A DNA stretch of 64,000 nucleotides from Streptomyces montanisoli (GCF_017813245.1 NZ_JAGIQL010000001.1:62001-126000); one strand, 5' to 3'; counted from the first letter of the stretch, positions 1-8,898 are shown. Translations and numbers: made by a program. The notes: a model not told the origin generated them from the letters alone.

Positions 1-63
1 GCGAATGGCAGGTTCATGACCGGAGCCTGCGGCGTGAGGGAAGCTGTGCCGGAGGGGCTTGCG

Positions 64-3003
64 ATGACCGAGCCGACCACCCTGCCCACCCCGATCCCGG
101 CAGGTACCGGATCGTCCACCGTGGGACGGGACGCCCTGTGCGAAACCGTCCGGGCCCACCTCACCGCCGCCGGTGGCGTCCTCCTGACCGGACCGGCCGG
201 CATCGGCAGGACCACGCTGGTGTCTCAACTGGCGGCGGAACTGGGCTCTCGCGGCCACCGGATCCTGCGCTGCTCGCCCTCCCCGTCCGAGCGGGACAGC
301 CCCTACCTCGGACTCATCGACCTGCTCGCCACCGTCGGCGACGACGTCCTCTCCGAACTGGAGGCCCACGAAGAAGCCGCGCTCAAGGCAGCGCTGCTGC
401 GCAGCTCGCCGCCCGCGGGGGACGGTCCGGCCATCGGCCGTGACGCGCTGGTCCTGCGCATCGCCGTCGGCAAGGTACTCGCCCTGCTGAGCGGCGCAGG
501 ACCGGTCCTGCTGGTCATCGACGACGCGCAGTGGCTCGACGTACCGACAGCGGAGATCCTCATGTCCCTTGCCAGACGAGCCGGAGCCGGGCCCACTCCC
601 GGGCCTGGACCCGCGGTGCTCGTCGCGCTGCGAACGGGCGCGGCCGGGAACGAGTCCCGGGACGAATCCCGGGACGAATCCAGGGACGGATCCGGACACG
701 CGAAGGACCACCCGCCGGGCGGCCCCGTGAGCGCCGAGAAGCTGTGTCCACAACCCTTCCGCAGGATACCGGTGCCACCCATGGCCGCCCGCGAGGTCGC
801 CGAGATGCTGGAGCGGCACGACCAGCCGCCATGGCCACGGCCGCTCGTCGCACGCCTGTACGAGGCAGCCGGCGGGAACCCCCGTACGGTGCTCGAGCTC
901 AGCTCGGCGCTCGACGAGCGCGTCCGGATCGACGGAGCGTCCCTGCCGGACGCCACGGAGCCGCTCCCCGTCCCGGACTGTCTGCGCCGGCCGATCCTGG
1001 ACCGTATCGACGCCCTGCCGCCCAGCGCGCGGCAGGCACTCGTCACCGCTGGCGCCGCCGTCCGTCCCACGGTCGAGCTGCTGCGGCGCGCGGGCTGCCA
1101 CCACGCCCCGGCCGACATCGACACCTGCGTCCGGCACGGCATTCTCCAGGCTCCGAGCCACGGAACCATCAGATTCCTGGACCCGCTCACACCGATGGTG
1201 CTGCAGGCCGAGACCCCGTACGAACTCCAGGTGAACGCACACCGCGCGCTGGCCGACGCGACCGACGACGCGGTCGAGCGCGCCTATCACATCGCCCGGT
1301 ACACAGCGGGCCCCGATCCGGCGGTCGCGGCCCGGCTCGTCGACGCGGCCTCCGCCGCCCGCCGCCGCGGCGCTCCGGGGACCGCGGCGGAACTCGGGCG
1401 GCTGGCCGCCGAGTACACCCCGGCCGGCGAGAGACACACCGACACACACCGCCGGCTCACCGCCGCCGAGGACGATCTCGATGCCGGACACTTCGACCTC
1501 GCCAGGCAACTCGCCTACGAGGTGCTGGGCGACGCCGACCGGCCCGACGAGCGAGTACGCGCCTGGAACGTGATCGTCGACTCGTGCGGTCAGGCGATGG
1601 CCGAGATCGCGGACGTCTTCCCCGAGGCGGTGCGCGACGCGGGCGGGGACCCCGGTCTGCTGGCCCAGCTCCACTACCGGATGAGCTGGCGCGAGTGGAT
1701 GGTGGGGGGCTCGGCGGCCCGCGGCCACGCTCACGCCGTCCGCGCCGCCGAGCTCGCGGCGCACGCGGGCAACCGACAGACCGAGATCATGGCGCTGTCC
1801 CAACAGGCGGCCCTGGAACTCTTCCTGGGACTGCCGGAGGCGGAGAGGACGCTCGCCGCCGCTCTCGCCACACCGCACGATGTGCACGCCATGGCACACC
1901 ACAACGGCCCGATCTACCTCAAGCACCGATTCCACCTGGTGCACGACCGCTTGGACGAGGCCAGGGCCGAGCTGCGCACCCTCGTCTACACGCTGCGGCA
2001 ACGAGGTTCGGCGGACAGCCTGAGCCAGTGCCTGATCGGACTCGCGCAGGTCGAGATCCAGCGCGGCCGCTGCCGCCAGGCACTGACCGTCGCCCGGCAG
2101 AGCCTGCGCATCGTCGAACAAGCCGGGCTGAGTCAGGGCCCGGCCTGGTACGCGGTGTCGCTGGCCGAGACGGCGGGCGGCAGCCTGAGCCAGGCGCTCG
2201 CCGCGGCCGAGGCGGCCAGGCGGCACAGCGAGGACGACGACGACAGGCTCTTCCTGCCACGCGCCCTGCACGCCGAGGGCAGGATCAGACTCTTCAGCGG
2301 ACGCAGCCAACAAGCAGCGGAACTACTCAGACGAACAGCCGAGTTGGAGACCGCCCAGGGTCAGCGGGACCCGGCGACCCGTCGTTGGCACGCCGACCTC
2401 GCGGAGGCTCTGGCCCACAGTGGGGCGACGGACGAGGCAGCGGCCGTCATCGCCAAGGCGCGCTCCCAGGCCGCGCGGCTGGGGCGGACGGGTGTGCTCG
2501 CCACGCTCGGCCGGGCGGCAGCCGCGGTCAGCGAGGCCCGCGGCGAACTCGGCGCGGCGGCAGCCGGATACGAGGACGCCGCCGCTCGCCTCCGGGTCGC
2601 CCGCTACCCCATGGAGGAGGCCCGTACCAGAGTGGCGCTCGGCAGGGTCCGCGGGCGTCTCGGGGACGGTGCGCTGTCACACGCCGCCTTCGACGAGGCA
2701 CTGCGGATCTTCACCAAGGCGGGCGCCAGGTCCTGGGTTTCGCTGACCTGTGCCGAGCGGGACCGGGCGGGGGGCCGCTCGGTTCGCCTCCCCGAGGGGA
2801 GTTCCTGGTCGGAGCGCCTCACCTCGACCGAGCGCAGTGTGGTCGCCCGCGTCGCGCAGGGCGCCACCAACCGGGAGATCGCGACGGGCCTGGCGCTCAG
2901 TGTGAAGACCGTCGAAGCGGCGCTCACCCGCGTCTACCGCAAGCTCGGCGCCAAGTCGCGCGTCGACATCACCCGCATCGTCATGGCGCGGCCCACGACG
3001 TAG
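64..3003 (+). CDS. LuxR-family (LAL-type) ATPase transcriptional regulator
   Basis: Large STAND/LAL-type regulator of about 979 residues: an N-terminal nucleotide-binding domain, a long alpha-helical sensor middle and a C-terminal LuxR DNA-binding domain. The P-loop reads GPAGIGRTT (about residues 43-51), so the usual Walker A lysine is arginine. Walker B is LLVIDDAQWLD near residue 150. The LuxR helix-turn-helix (ATNREIATGLALSVKTVEAA) lies near residues 930-955. The ATG at 64 is preferred over an upstream in-frame ATG at 16 because GGAGGGG lies 6 bases before it. A low-complexity ESRD repeat sits near residues 200-210. It precedes an AraC gene and genes for secreted oxidases, so control of that group is plausible but inferred. 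Confidence 0.9.
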   Translation: MTEPTTLPTPIPAGTGSSTVGRDALCETVRAHLTAAGGVLLTGPAGIGRTTLVSQLAAELGSRGHRILRCSPSPSERDSPYLGLIDLLATVGDDVLSELEAHEEAALKAALLRSSPPAGDGPAIGRDALVLRIAVGKVLALLSGAGPVLLVIDDAQWLDVPTAEILMSLARRAGAGPTPGPGPAVLVALRTGAAGNESRDESRDESRDGSGHAKDHPPGGPVSAEKLCPQPFRRIPVPPMAAREVAEMLERHDQPPWPRPLVARLYEAAGGNPRTVLELSSALDERVRIDGASLPDATEPLPVPDCLRRPILDRIDALPPSARQALVTAGAAVRPTVELLRRAGCHHAPADIDTCVRHGILQAPSHGTIRFLDPLTPMVLQAETPYELQVNAHRALADATDDAVERAYHIARYTAGPDPAVAARLVDAASAARRRGAPGTAAELGRLAAEYTPAGERHTDTHRRLTAAEDDLDAGHFDLARQLAYEVLGDADRPDERVRAWNVIVDSCGQAMAEIADVFPEAVRDAGGDPGLLAQLHYRMSWREWMVGGSAARGHAHAVRAAELAAHAGNRQTEIMALSQQAALELFLGLPEAERTLAAALATPHDVHAMAHHNGPIYLKHRFHLVHDRLDEARAELRTLVYTLRQRGSADSLSQCLIGLAQVEIQRGRCRQALTVARQSLRIVEQAGLSQGPAWYAVSLAETAGGSLSQALAAAEAARRHSEDDDDRLFLPRALHAEGRIRLFSGRSQQAAELLRRTAELETAQGQRDPATRRWHADLAEALAHSGATDEAAAVIAKARSQAARLGRTGVLATLGRAAAAVSEARGELGAAAAGYEDAAARLRVARYPMEEARTRVALGRVRGRLGDGALSHAAFDEALRIFTKAGARSWVSLTCAERDRAGGRSVRLPEGSSWSERLTSTERSVVARVAQGATNREIATGLALSVKTVEAALTRVYRKLGAKSRVDITRIVMARPTT

Positions 3004-3053
3004 CCGCTGCGGCGGGGCGGCCGGGTTCATCGAGACAACAGAGGGGGCACGGC

Positions 3054-3977
3054 ATGGCCGACATCGCGGGCGAGGCACTGGAGATGCACAGCCTGGACGT
3101 CACGCGGCCCGGGGTGCTCCCCTTCGCCATCGGTTCGTTCGACACCATCGGCCCGCTGGCCCGGGCCGACTTCCCGCACCGGCACAGCTTCTACGAGATC
3201 GGTCTTGTGACCCACGGCAGCGGCGCGCACGTGGTGGACCTCGTGCGGCAGGACCTGGACCCGCCGTGCCTCTACGCGCTGGTTCCCGGCCAGGTGCACC
3301 AGTGGCAGGACGCCCGGGACGTAGCCGGATGGGTGCTGCTCTTCAACGAGGACTTCCTGCTCACCCACCACGGGGACGCCGAGATCATCCGCACGCTCAG
3401 TGCCCGGCCCCGGCTGCGCCCGAACCGGACCGAGACGGCGGGCCTGCGGTTGCTGCTGAGGGAGCTGGACCGCGAGCACCGCTCGGCCGCCGCGGGACAC
3501 ATCAGCATCCTCTCGTCCTACCTGCACATCCTGCTGCTGTGCTGGTTGCGAATGACCGATCGCGAGACTGCCTCGGACGAGGCGAAACGCGCTCGGAGCC
3601 GTGCCGACGAACTAACGCACGGATTCCGGCGGTTGATGGCCCAACTGGACCCCGGGTTGCGCTCGGTCGAGGCATGCGCACGCGAGCTGGGCGTCTCGAC
3701 GAGCTATCTGCACGACGTCGTCAAGCGGGGGACAGGCAGGACACCGGGACAGCTGATCCGGGCGAAGCAGATCCTGGAGGCCAAACGCCTCATCGCCGGA
3801 ACGGACCTGACGATCGGCCAAGTGGCCTCCGCGGTCGGATTTGGTGACCCGGCGTACTTCTGCCGCTTCTTCCGCAGGGAGACCGGAGTGTCGCCGGGGC
3901 AGTTCCGCCGAGCGGTCGGCGAAAAGCACCACGATCACGCAGAACCGTCCCTCGGCAGCACTGGGTGGCCTGCGTAG
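3054..3977 (+). CDS. AraC-family transcriptional regulator
   Basis: Protein of 307 residues with an N-terminal cupin-like sensor (HRHSFYEIGLVTHGSGAH, about residues 42-59) and a C-terminal pair of helix-turn-helix motifs of AraC type (about residues 203-290, ending GFGDPAYFCRFFRRETGVSP). The ATG at 3054 follows a GAGGGGGC ribosome binding site; a much longer upstream extension of this frame only overlaps the preceding gene antiparallel in frame and is not used. It lies 50 bases after the LuxR-type gene on the same strand and 60 bases before the secreted dioxygenase gene, so it is the likeliest local activator of the dioxygenase/LPMO genes. The ligand is unknown. Confidence 0.92.
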   Translation: MADIAGEALEMHSLDVTRPGVLPFAIGSFDTIGPLARADFPHRHSFYEIGLVTHGSGAHVVDLVRQDLDPPCLYALVPGQVHQWQDARDVAGWVLLFNEDFLLTHHGDAEIIRTLSARPRLRPNRTETAGLRLLLRELDREHRSAAAGHISILSSYLHILLLCWLRMTDRETASDEAKRARSRADELTHGFRRLMAQLDPGLRSVEACARELGVSTSYLHDVVKRGTGRTPGQLIRAKQILEAKRLIAGTDLTIGQVASAVGFGDPAYFCRFFRRETGVSPGQFRRAVGEKHHDHAEPSLGSTGWPA

Positions 3978-4037
3978 ATTCGCACGCAGCTGCGAGAGAC
4001 GTTCCGTATCCGGCCGTACCCGGCGAAGGAGACCACC

Positions 4038-4910
4038 GTGCCCACCCCCCACGACGAGACCGACCGCCCCGACGGTTCCGTACCCGGTGAGAGCCGGGGA
4101 ATCAGCCGGAAGGGCCTGATCAAGGCGGCGTTACTGACCGGCGCCGTTCCGTTGGTGACGGGCGGAGGAGTGGCCTGGGCCCGCGACCGCGACCACTCGG
4201 CCACCCCGGCCCGTCGCCCCGCCGGCCCCCTGGCCCCCACTCCGGCATGCCACGACGGTGACGAGCCCACCGTCCCGAACATCGAGGGGCCCTACTTCAA
4301 GCCCAACTCGCCGCTCAGGACGAACCTCGTCGGCTCCGGCATGCCCGGAACGCCGCTCACCGTCAGCGGCTACGTCTTCGGCCGGGACTGCGCTCCGGTC
4401 TCCGGCGCCCTGCTGGACTTCTGGCAGGCCGACGACAACGGCGCGTACGACATGACCGGCTTCACACTGCGAGGCCACCAGTTCAGCACCGCGCAGGGCG
4501 AGTTCACACTGACCACGATCATGCCCGGCCTGTACCCCGGCCGCACCCGTCACATCCACGTCAAGGTCCAGGCGCCGGGACAGCCCATCCTCACCACACA
4601 GCTGTACTTCCCCGGCGAACCCAGGAACAGCACGGACGCGTACTACGACGTCCGGCTCCAGATGACGGTGCAGCAGGTCGGCTCCGGCGAGCAGGCGACG
4701 TTCGACTTCGTCCTGGACGTAGACGGCAACACCACCCCGCCGCCGACCGACCCACCCCCCGGCGGAAGCGGCACCTGGGCGGCCGGCACCGCCTACCGGG
4801 CGGGCGACCAGGTCACCTACGACTCGGTGACGTACCGATGCGTTCAGGCCCACACGTCGATGACCGGCTGGGAGCCCCCGAACGTCCCGGCGCTCTGGCA
4901 GCGCGTCTGA
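4038..4910 (+). CDS. secreted intradiol dioxygenase with C-terminal CBM5/12 module
   Basis: Predicted extracellular non-haem Fe(III) intradiol dioxygenase of 290 residues that should open catechol-type rings. A twin-arginine-like leader (RGISRKGLIKAALLTG, with RK in place of RR) is followed by the catalytic domain (about residues 75-228). The four expected iron ligands are visible: Tyr137 (NGAYD), Tyr166, His172 and His174 (LYPGRTRHIHV). A Thr/Pro linker leads to a CBM5/12-type module (about 247-290; TYRAGDQVTYDSVTYRC). Fusions of this kind are known from cellulolytic Streptomyces and linked to lignin-derived aromatics. The GTG start follows GAAGGAG. It precedes an LPMO gene by 59 bases, probably one operon. 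Confidence 0.92.
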   Translation: MPTPHDETDRPDGSVPGESRGISRKGLIKAALLTGAVPLVTGGGVAWARDRDHSATPARRPAGPLAPTPACHDGDEPTVPNIEGPYFKPNSPLRTNLVGSGMPGTPLTVSGYVFGRDCAPVSGALLDFWQADDNGAYDMTGFTLRGHQFSTAQGEFTLTTIMPGLYPGRTRHIHVKVQAPGQPILTTQLYFPGEPRNSTDAYYDVRLQMTVQQVGSGEQATFDFVLDVDGNTTPPPTDPPPGGSGTWAAGTAYRAGDQVTYDSVTYRCVQAHTSMTGWEPPNVPALWQRV

Positions 4911-4969
4911 CCACACCGCCCGCGTCCTTGGCACTCCCCGCAGCGTCCCTCGACAACCCAGGAGCTGAC

Positions 4970-5686
4970 ATGCACCTCAAGCGAAGACTTGCCGCCGTGA
5001 TCGGCGTGGGGATCGCTCCCCTCGTCGCGGTGTGCCTTCCGGCCACCACGGCCAGTGCGCACGGATACGTCTCGTCACCCCCGAGCCGCCAGGCGCAGTG
5101 TGCGGCGGGCGTGGTCGAGTGCGGGCCCATCAAGTACGAACCGCAGAGCGTTGAGGGGCCCAAGGGCCTGACGAGTTGCAGCGGCGGCAACGCGGACTAC
5201 GCGGAGCTCGACGACGACAGCAAGAACTGGACGGTCACCCCCGTCGACAGCACGACCACCTTCACCTGGCGCCTGCTGGCCCGGCACGCAACCAGCAACT
5301 GGCAGTACTTCGTCGCAGGCCAGAAGGTGGCGCAGTTCAACGACGGAGGCGCCCAGCCCGGCGCGACGGTCACCCACCAGGTGAACTTCGGCAACATCAC
5401 CGGACGCCAGAAGGTGCTCGCCGTGTGGAACATCGCCGACACGGCCAACGCCTTCTACGCCTGCATCGACGTGAACATCAGCGGCAACGGCGGCGGAGGC
5501 GGCCCAACCGGCCCGGGCGCCTGCACCGCGCCGGCCTGGGACGCCGGGACCGTCTACACCGGCGGTGAGACCGTCACTCGGGACGACCACACCTGGCGCG
5601 CCAAGTGGTGGGTGACCGGCGAGGACCCCACCACCAGCGGCCAGTGGGGCGCCTGGGCCGACCTGGGCCCCTGCACGACGACGTAA
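4970..5686 (+). CDS. AA10 lytic polysaccharide monooxygenase with CBM5/12
   Basis: Secreted copper monooxygenase of 238 residues acting on chitin or cellulose. The signal peptide ends at ATTASA, leaving the mature N-terminal histidine (His31 of the precursor, HGYVSSPPSRQ), which with His106 (LLARHATSNW) forms the copper-binding histidine brace. Phe162 (NAFYACIDV) fits the axial position common in AA10 enzymes. A Gly-rich linker leads to a CBM5/12-type module (about residues 184-238) similar to that on the preceding dioxygenase. The ATG follows AGGAGC, and a strong terminator lies directly downstream. The chitin-versus-cellulose preference cannot be told from this reading. Confidence 0.95.
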   Translation: MHLKRRLAAVIGVGIAPLVAVCLPATTASAHGYVSSPPSRQAQCAAGVVECGPIKYEPQSVEGPKGLTSCSGGNADYAELDDDSKNWTVTPVDSTTTFTWRLLARHATSNWQYFVAGQKVAQFNDGGAQPGATVTHQVNFGNITGRQKVLAVWNIADTANAFYACIDVNISGNGGGGGPTGPGACTAPAWDAGTVYTGGETVTRDDHTWRAKWWVTGEDPTTSGQWGAWADLGPCTTT

Positions 5687-5698
5687 GCGTGTCGCGCC

Positions 5699-5737
5699 CC
5701 GGTAGGGGCGTCGCGCAGGGCGCGACGCCCCTACCGG
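5699..5737 (+). terminator. strong hairpin terminator after LPMO gene
   Basis: A perfect 18-base-pair inverted repeat (arms 5699-5716 and 5720-5737, three-base loop AGG) starts 12 bases after the LPMO stop codon. It probably ends the dioxygenase-LPMO transcript. There is no clear U-tract, which is usual for Streptomyces. Confidence 0.85.
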
Positions 5738-5882
5738 TCGCAACGGAACGTTTGTCTTCGCCATATGACGGTTGTCACGGTGCGGAACCATCGGACATGC
5801 GGCGGAACCCTGTCTCGGCAGCTCGATGTCCTCCTTGGCGTTGGGTCGGTACCAAGGTCGGCTTCACTGTTAGGGGAGATCC

Positions 5883-6563
5883 ATGAACCGCCGTCACGCC
5901 TTCGCCGCTGCCGTAGTCGGCAGCGCCGCCGCGTTCCTCGCTACTGCCTGCGGCCCGTCCGCCTCGGGTTCGAGCGCGGCGGCGAGCACTGCCCCGTCCA
6001 GCGCCGCCAGCTCCGCCGCGCCCTCAACCCAGTCAAGCCCGCCCGGTTCGTCAGGCAGCTCGGCAGGTTCCGAGAGCTCGCCCGCCTCGAACACGGCCGC
6101 GTCGGCGTCCGCCACGACACCGGCCACCAAGGGAACGCTGATCCGCACCGAGACCCTCGTCGACGGCAGCACGGCCAAGATCTACAAGCTCGGCGACACG
6201 CACTACGTCGCCAAGATCACCGCCGACGGGCAGCCCTTCGACAGCCTGGAGACGACGAACGGACACGTGGACGGCCTCGATGACAACGACATGTTCATCG
6301 TGCTCACGCTGGACGGCCATATCCATTCCTGGGAGGGCGGCGCGAAGCAGGGGCCGGGCACGTTCACCGTCGCGGGCGGTTGGACGGCCAAGGTCACGAA
6401 GATCGGCGAGTTCCACTACCGCGCGCAGATAAGCGGCGGCGAGGAAGGCACGGTGGGCACGCTGGAGGCGAAGCAGGGCGACGGCGGCCGCGACGCCGGG
6501 GGCGAGACCAACGGCACGTACTTCGTGCTCGGCGACGACGGCCAGATCAGCGCCCACGAGTAG
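5883..6563 (+). CDS. putative lipoprotein of unknown function
   Basis: Protein of 226 residues with a signal peptide ending in a lipobox-like FLATAC (Cys23), so probably anchored to the outer face of the membrane. A Ser/Ala-rich linker (about residues 25-80) is followed by a folded domain that seems to contain two related halves: TLVDGSTAKIYKLGDTHYVAKI and WTAKVTKIGEFHYRAQISGG share a beta-strand pattern around a HY motif. The ATG follows GGGGAGATCC. The family was not recognised. It is followed by an integrase remnant, so it may mark the end of undisturbed chromosome on the left. Confidence 0.75.
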   Translation: MNRRHAFAAAVVGSAAAFLATACGPSASGSSAAASTAPSSAASSAAPSTQSSPPGSSGSSAGSESSPASNTAASASATTPATKGTLIRTETLVDGSTAKIYKLGDTHYVAKITADGQPFDSLETTNGHVDGLDDNDMFIVLTLDGHIHSWEGGAKQGPGTFTVAGGWTAKVTKIGEFHYRAQISGGEEGTVGTLEAKQGDGGRDAGGETNGTYFVLGDDGQISAHE

Positions 6564-6700
6564 TGGCCGCCGAGCCCCTGGGCATCCGCCAGCTCTCGAA
6601 CCCCCAGGCCAGCACGATGGCCAAGCATCCCGACAAGCAGGTCGCCGCCTCCCGCAACTGGCCGCTCGACATGCGCGAGGGGCCAGGCCTGGAACCAAGT

Positions 6701-6895
6701 ACATGTGGCGCGGTAAGCGCGATGGCGCGCGCCGGGCAGTCCTCCGAGCGCGCCCCGCTCATGTATCAGTACTCGGTCATGGAGCGGCAGCAGAAAGTTG
6801 CAGCCGAACTCGACCAGCTGGTGCAGCGGCAGCGGAAAGCCACACCGGGGAAGCCGGGCGAAGCATCTGGCACGGATCCGGCACACGACGCTTGA
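6701..6895 (+). pseudogene. C-terminal remnant of a tyrosine integrase
   Basis: The reading frame ending at 6895 contains MARAGQSSERAPLMYQYSV and MERQQKVAAELDQLVQ, which match the C-terminus of the complete integrase at 57071-58240 (MVRAGQSSERAALMYQHSD, DERQQEVAAGLDELVR). The catalytic tyrosine region is kept, but everything upstream is missing or scrambled, so the gene is broken. It is the trace of an older element inserted at the same locus. Confidence 0.8.
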
Positions 6896-6916
6896 AGAGG
6901 TCTAGATAAGACGAAA
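6896..6916 (+). repeat. degenerate copy of the integrase-att flank
   Basis: AGAGGTCTAGATAAGACGAA directly follows the integrase remnant and resembles AGAGGTCTAGACAACACGAA after the intact integrase at 58241. The terminator and tRNA part that follow at 58.3 kb are absent here. The stretch 6917-7089 has no gene I can support; around 6990-7035 it resembles 12512-12560 (both contain a CTGACCG-TGTTGTCCGC block and GGGCACGGATGGG). Confidence 0.55.
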
Positions 6917-7089
6917 GCAGGCGGTCGAAGGGAATCTGATCTGCGCTTTCCCGTCGGTCGGGATGTGTGGCTACGGGCTCCGGGAACCGCACCTGACCGT
7001 TGTTGTCCGCTCTGCTGGGCACGGATGGGCCACGAGGCTGGCGGTGCGACACACCCTGCCAAGGCGCGTGGCCCAGGCGGACCGGTGGG

Positions 7090-7491
7090 TCAGACAGGGA
7101 CGATGCGTACTTGGTCGCCACAGAGCTTGGTCATGTCATCGCTGTCGGAGGTCAGGAGGGCGACGGGTTTCGGCTGGCGCAGGGCGACCTCGGCGACCGT
7201 GGCGTCGATGGCGTACTTGTGCCCGTGCAGACCGGCGCGTTTGAGTAGCTCCGCTGCCGCCCTCGCCGATTGTTCGGTGACCGGCTCCACCTTGATCCGG
7301 GACAGAGCCCAGTTCAGGCGAGGCATGTTAGTACGGGAGTGGGTGACTTCCACGATGGTGTTGGCCCCAATCACCAGGTCGGCGCCCATGCCGTGGAACA
7401 CCTGCAACACCGCGAGGAACTTGCGATCCTGCGCGATCCAGGCGGAGAGCCCCTCGAAGTCCAGGACGACGGTCTCGATGCGCTCGCTCAC
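7090..7491 (-). CDS. PIN-domain toxin (VapC-like)
   Basis: Protein of 133 residues with the PIN nuclease pattern of acidic residues: VVLDFEGLSAW near the N-terminus, NTIVEVTHS in the middle, and YAIDATVAEVA plus LLTSDSDDM near the C-terminus. VapC toxins cut RNA, often tRNA. Its ATG overlaps the stop codon of the upstream antitoxin gene by four bases, the usual toxin-antitoxin layout. It lies in the accessory region just right of the integrase remnant, so it may help keep the island in place. Confidence 0.82.
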   Translation of the reverse strand: MSERIETVVLDFEGLSAWIAQDRKFLAVLQVFHGMGADLVIGANTIVEVTHSRTNMPRLNWALSRIKVEPVTEQSARAAAELLKRAGLHGHKYAIDATVAEVALRQPKPVALLTSDSDDMTKLCGDQVRIVPV

Positions 7492-7736
7492 GCGGCGTCC
7501 GCGTCCTTGGAGGAGCCGGCAGCATCGAAGATCTTCGAGCGGGCTTCGGCGAGTTCCTCGTCGCTGAAGTGTCCGTGTTCTTCCTCGTGCCGGCGGAGGT
7601 CGTCGCCCAGGAGTTGGTGCCGGATCTGGCGGGCTACGGCCTCTGCTACGTAGCCGGAGACGTTGTCCGTGAGCTTGCGGAGCTCCGCCACCTGGTCGCT
7701 GGGGAGCGTGACGGTGATGCGAGTCGTCGAGGACAT
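7488..7736 (-). CDS. ribbon-helix-helix-type antitoxin
   Basis: Protein of 82 residues. The N-terminus TTRITVTLPSDQVAELRKL fits a ribbon-helix-helix DNA-binding strand and helix, and the charged C-terminal half (RRHEEEHGHFSDEELAEAR) would wrap the PIN toxin encoded next. I chose the ATG at 7736 because the RHH fold begins right there; a longer frame upstream has no family signal. A 7-2-7 palindrome lies 8 bases upstream and is the likely autorepression site. Confidence 0.78.
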   Translation of the reverse strand: MSSTTRITVTLPSDQVAELRKLTDNVSGYVAEAVARQIRHQLLGDDLRRHEEEHGHFSDEELAEARSKIFDAAGSSKDADAA

Positions 7737-7743
7737 TTGTCCA

Positions 7744-7759
7744 GCATACTGGAGTATGC
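7744..7759. promoter_or_regulatory. operator palindrome of the toxin-antitoxin operon
   Basis: GCATACT-GG-AGTATGC is a perfect inverted repeat just upstream of the antitoxin start. Ribbon-helix-helix antitoxins bind such sites to repress their own operon. The region 7760-8113 has no supported gene. Confidence 0.6.
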
Positions 7760-8113
7760 GAAATGTCGCTGTGCTGTGTTCCGACTGCTCATAGGGCAAG
7801 CGCCGGGTTCCTGTCGGTAACCGAAGGGCCTTTCTAGCTACGTCGAAGTCACGACTCCGGCCACGTGGGGCAGGGAGAGACATGTATCTAGCCCGAGTCG
7901 ACGCAGCGCGACGGCCCTTGTTGAGGCCAGACGGGGAGGAAGCACTCGTCCTGTGCCGGAGGGAGGCTGCGCCGGCCGACGGACGCGGTAGCACATGATG
8001 CCGCGCTGCACGAGCACCTGGGGCGACCGTCGGAGGCTCTCGCCCCGACGCGCCGCACCACGTACGCACACCACGCCGGGTGCTCCTCGCACGCCCTGTC
8101 CGCTCGAATCCAG

Positions 8114-8133
8114 TCCTGATTCCCTGATCAGGA
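8114..8133. promoter_or_regulatory. possible Crp/Fnr-type operator
   Basis: TCCTGAT and ATCAGGA form a 7-base inverted repeat with a 6-base spacer, ending 31 bases before the start of the Crp-family gene. Half sites with a six-base spacer fit Crp-family binding sites, so autoregulation is possible. This rests on position and symmetry only. Confidence 0.4.
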
Positions 8134-8163
8134 TGGCACTTGGACTCGACCTTGAGGTGGGGC

Positions 8164-8898
8164 ATGGAGCGCGCGACACGGGGTGCAGCACAGCGCGGTA
8201 CATATGACATCGGCGAGCGGAGGCCCGCCCGCTTCCTCGGCAGCCTGTCGGAGGATGCCCGGGGAGAACTGTTAAGTATCGCTTCCCCGCAGCAGTACCC
8301 GCCCGGAGCGAAGATCCTTGTCGAAGGGACACCGGGTGATTGCCTGGTGCTCCTGGAGACCGGCTATGTGAAGGTGACCGGGCAGCTCGCCAACGGACAT
8401 GAAGCTTTGATCGCCATTCGGACCGGCGGAGACGTGGTCGGAGAGATGGCTGTGATCGACGACGTGCCCAGGTCGGCCACGGTGACAGCGGGCGAGGACA
8501 TCGACGCACACGTCGTCCAACGCCGAGCGATGCGGAGCTTCCTGGACAAGTACCCCGAGGTCGCCCTTCAGATCGTGCGGCTCAGCAACCGCCGCCTGCG
8601 CAGCGCGAATTCTTGGCGTATCGCGTTCGGTGAGTTCACGGTTCGAGTTCGCCTTGCCCGGGCGCTTGCCGAACTCGCGGAGAACCACGGCGAGCCCCTC
8701 GACTCGCGCACTCTGATCTGCATCGAGCTCACACAGGCCGAACTCGCGGCCCTCATCGGATCGCAAGAGAGGGCGGTGCAGCAGGCGCTGGCAAGGCTTC
8801 GTGCTGACGGGATCGTGGAGACCAAATACCGCGAGGTGGCGGTGCTCAAGCCGGACCGCCTGCGGGTGATCGGTCTCCTGCCGGCGATCGGCCGCTGA
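8164..8898 (+). CDS. Crp/Fnr-family transcriptional regulator
   Basis: Protein of 244 residues with an N-terminal cyclic-nucleotide-binding domain (about residues 20-135) and a C-terminal winged helix (about 165-235; QAELAALIGSQERAVQQALA). The phosphate-binding cassette VGEMAVIDDVPRSATV keeps the G-E and R-S-A residues that hold the phosphate and ribose of cAMP/cGMP-type ligands, so cNMP binding is credible. No Fnr-type cysteine cluster is seen. The ATG at 8164 follows GAGGTGGGG; an in-frame TTG at 8140 is less likely. The next gene, 115 bases downstream on the same strand, encodes a nucleotide-cyclase-like protein, which suggests a functional link. Confidence 0.88.
   Translation: MERATRGAAQRGTYDIGERRPARFLGSLSEDARGELLSIASPQQYPPGAKILVEGTPGDCLVLLETGYVKVTGQLANGHEALIAIRTGGDVVGEMAVIDDVPRSATVTAGEDIDAHVVQRRAMRSFLDKYPEVALQIVRLSNRRLRSANSWRIAFGEFTVRVRLARALAELAENHGEPLDSRTLICIELTQAELAALIGSQERAVQQALARLRADGIVETKYREVAVLKPDRLRVIGLLPAIGR

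Noticed and set aside
531-3053. Long Arg/Pro-rich extension upstream of the AraC gene
   Set aside because: Third-frame shadow of the LuxR-type gene in high-GC DNA; the AraC domain starts at 3054 with its own ribosome binding site.
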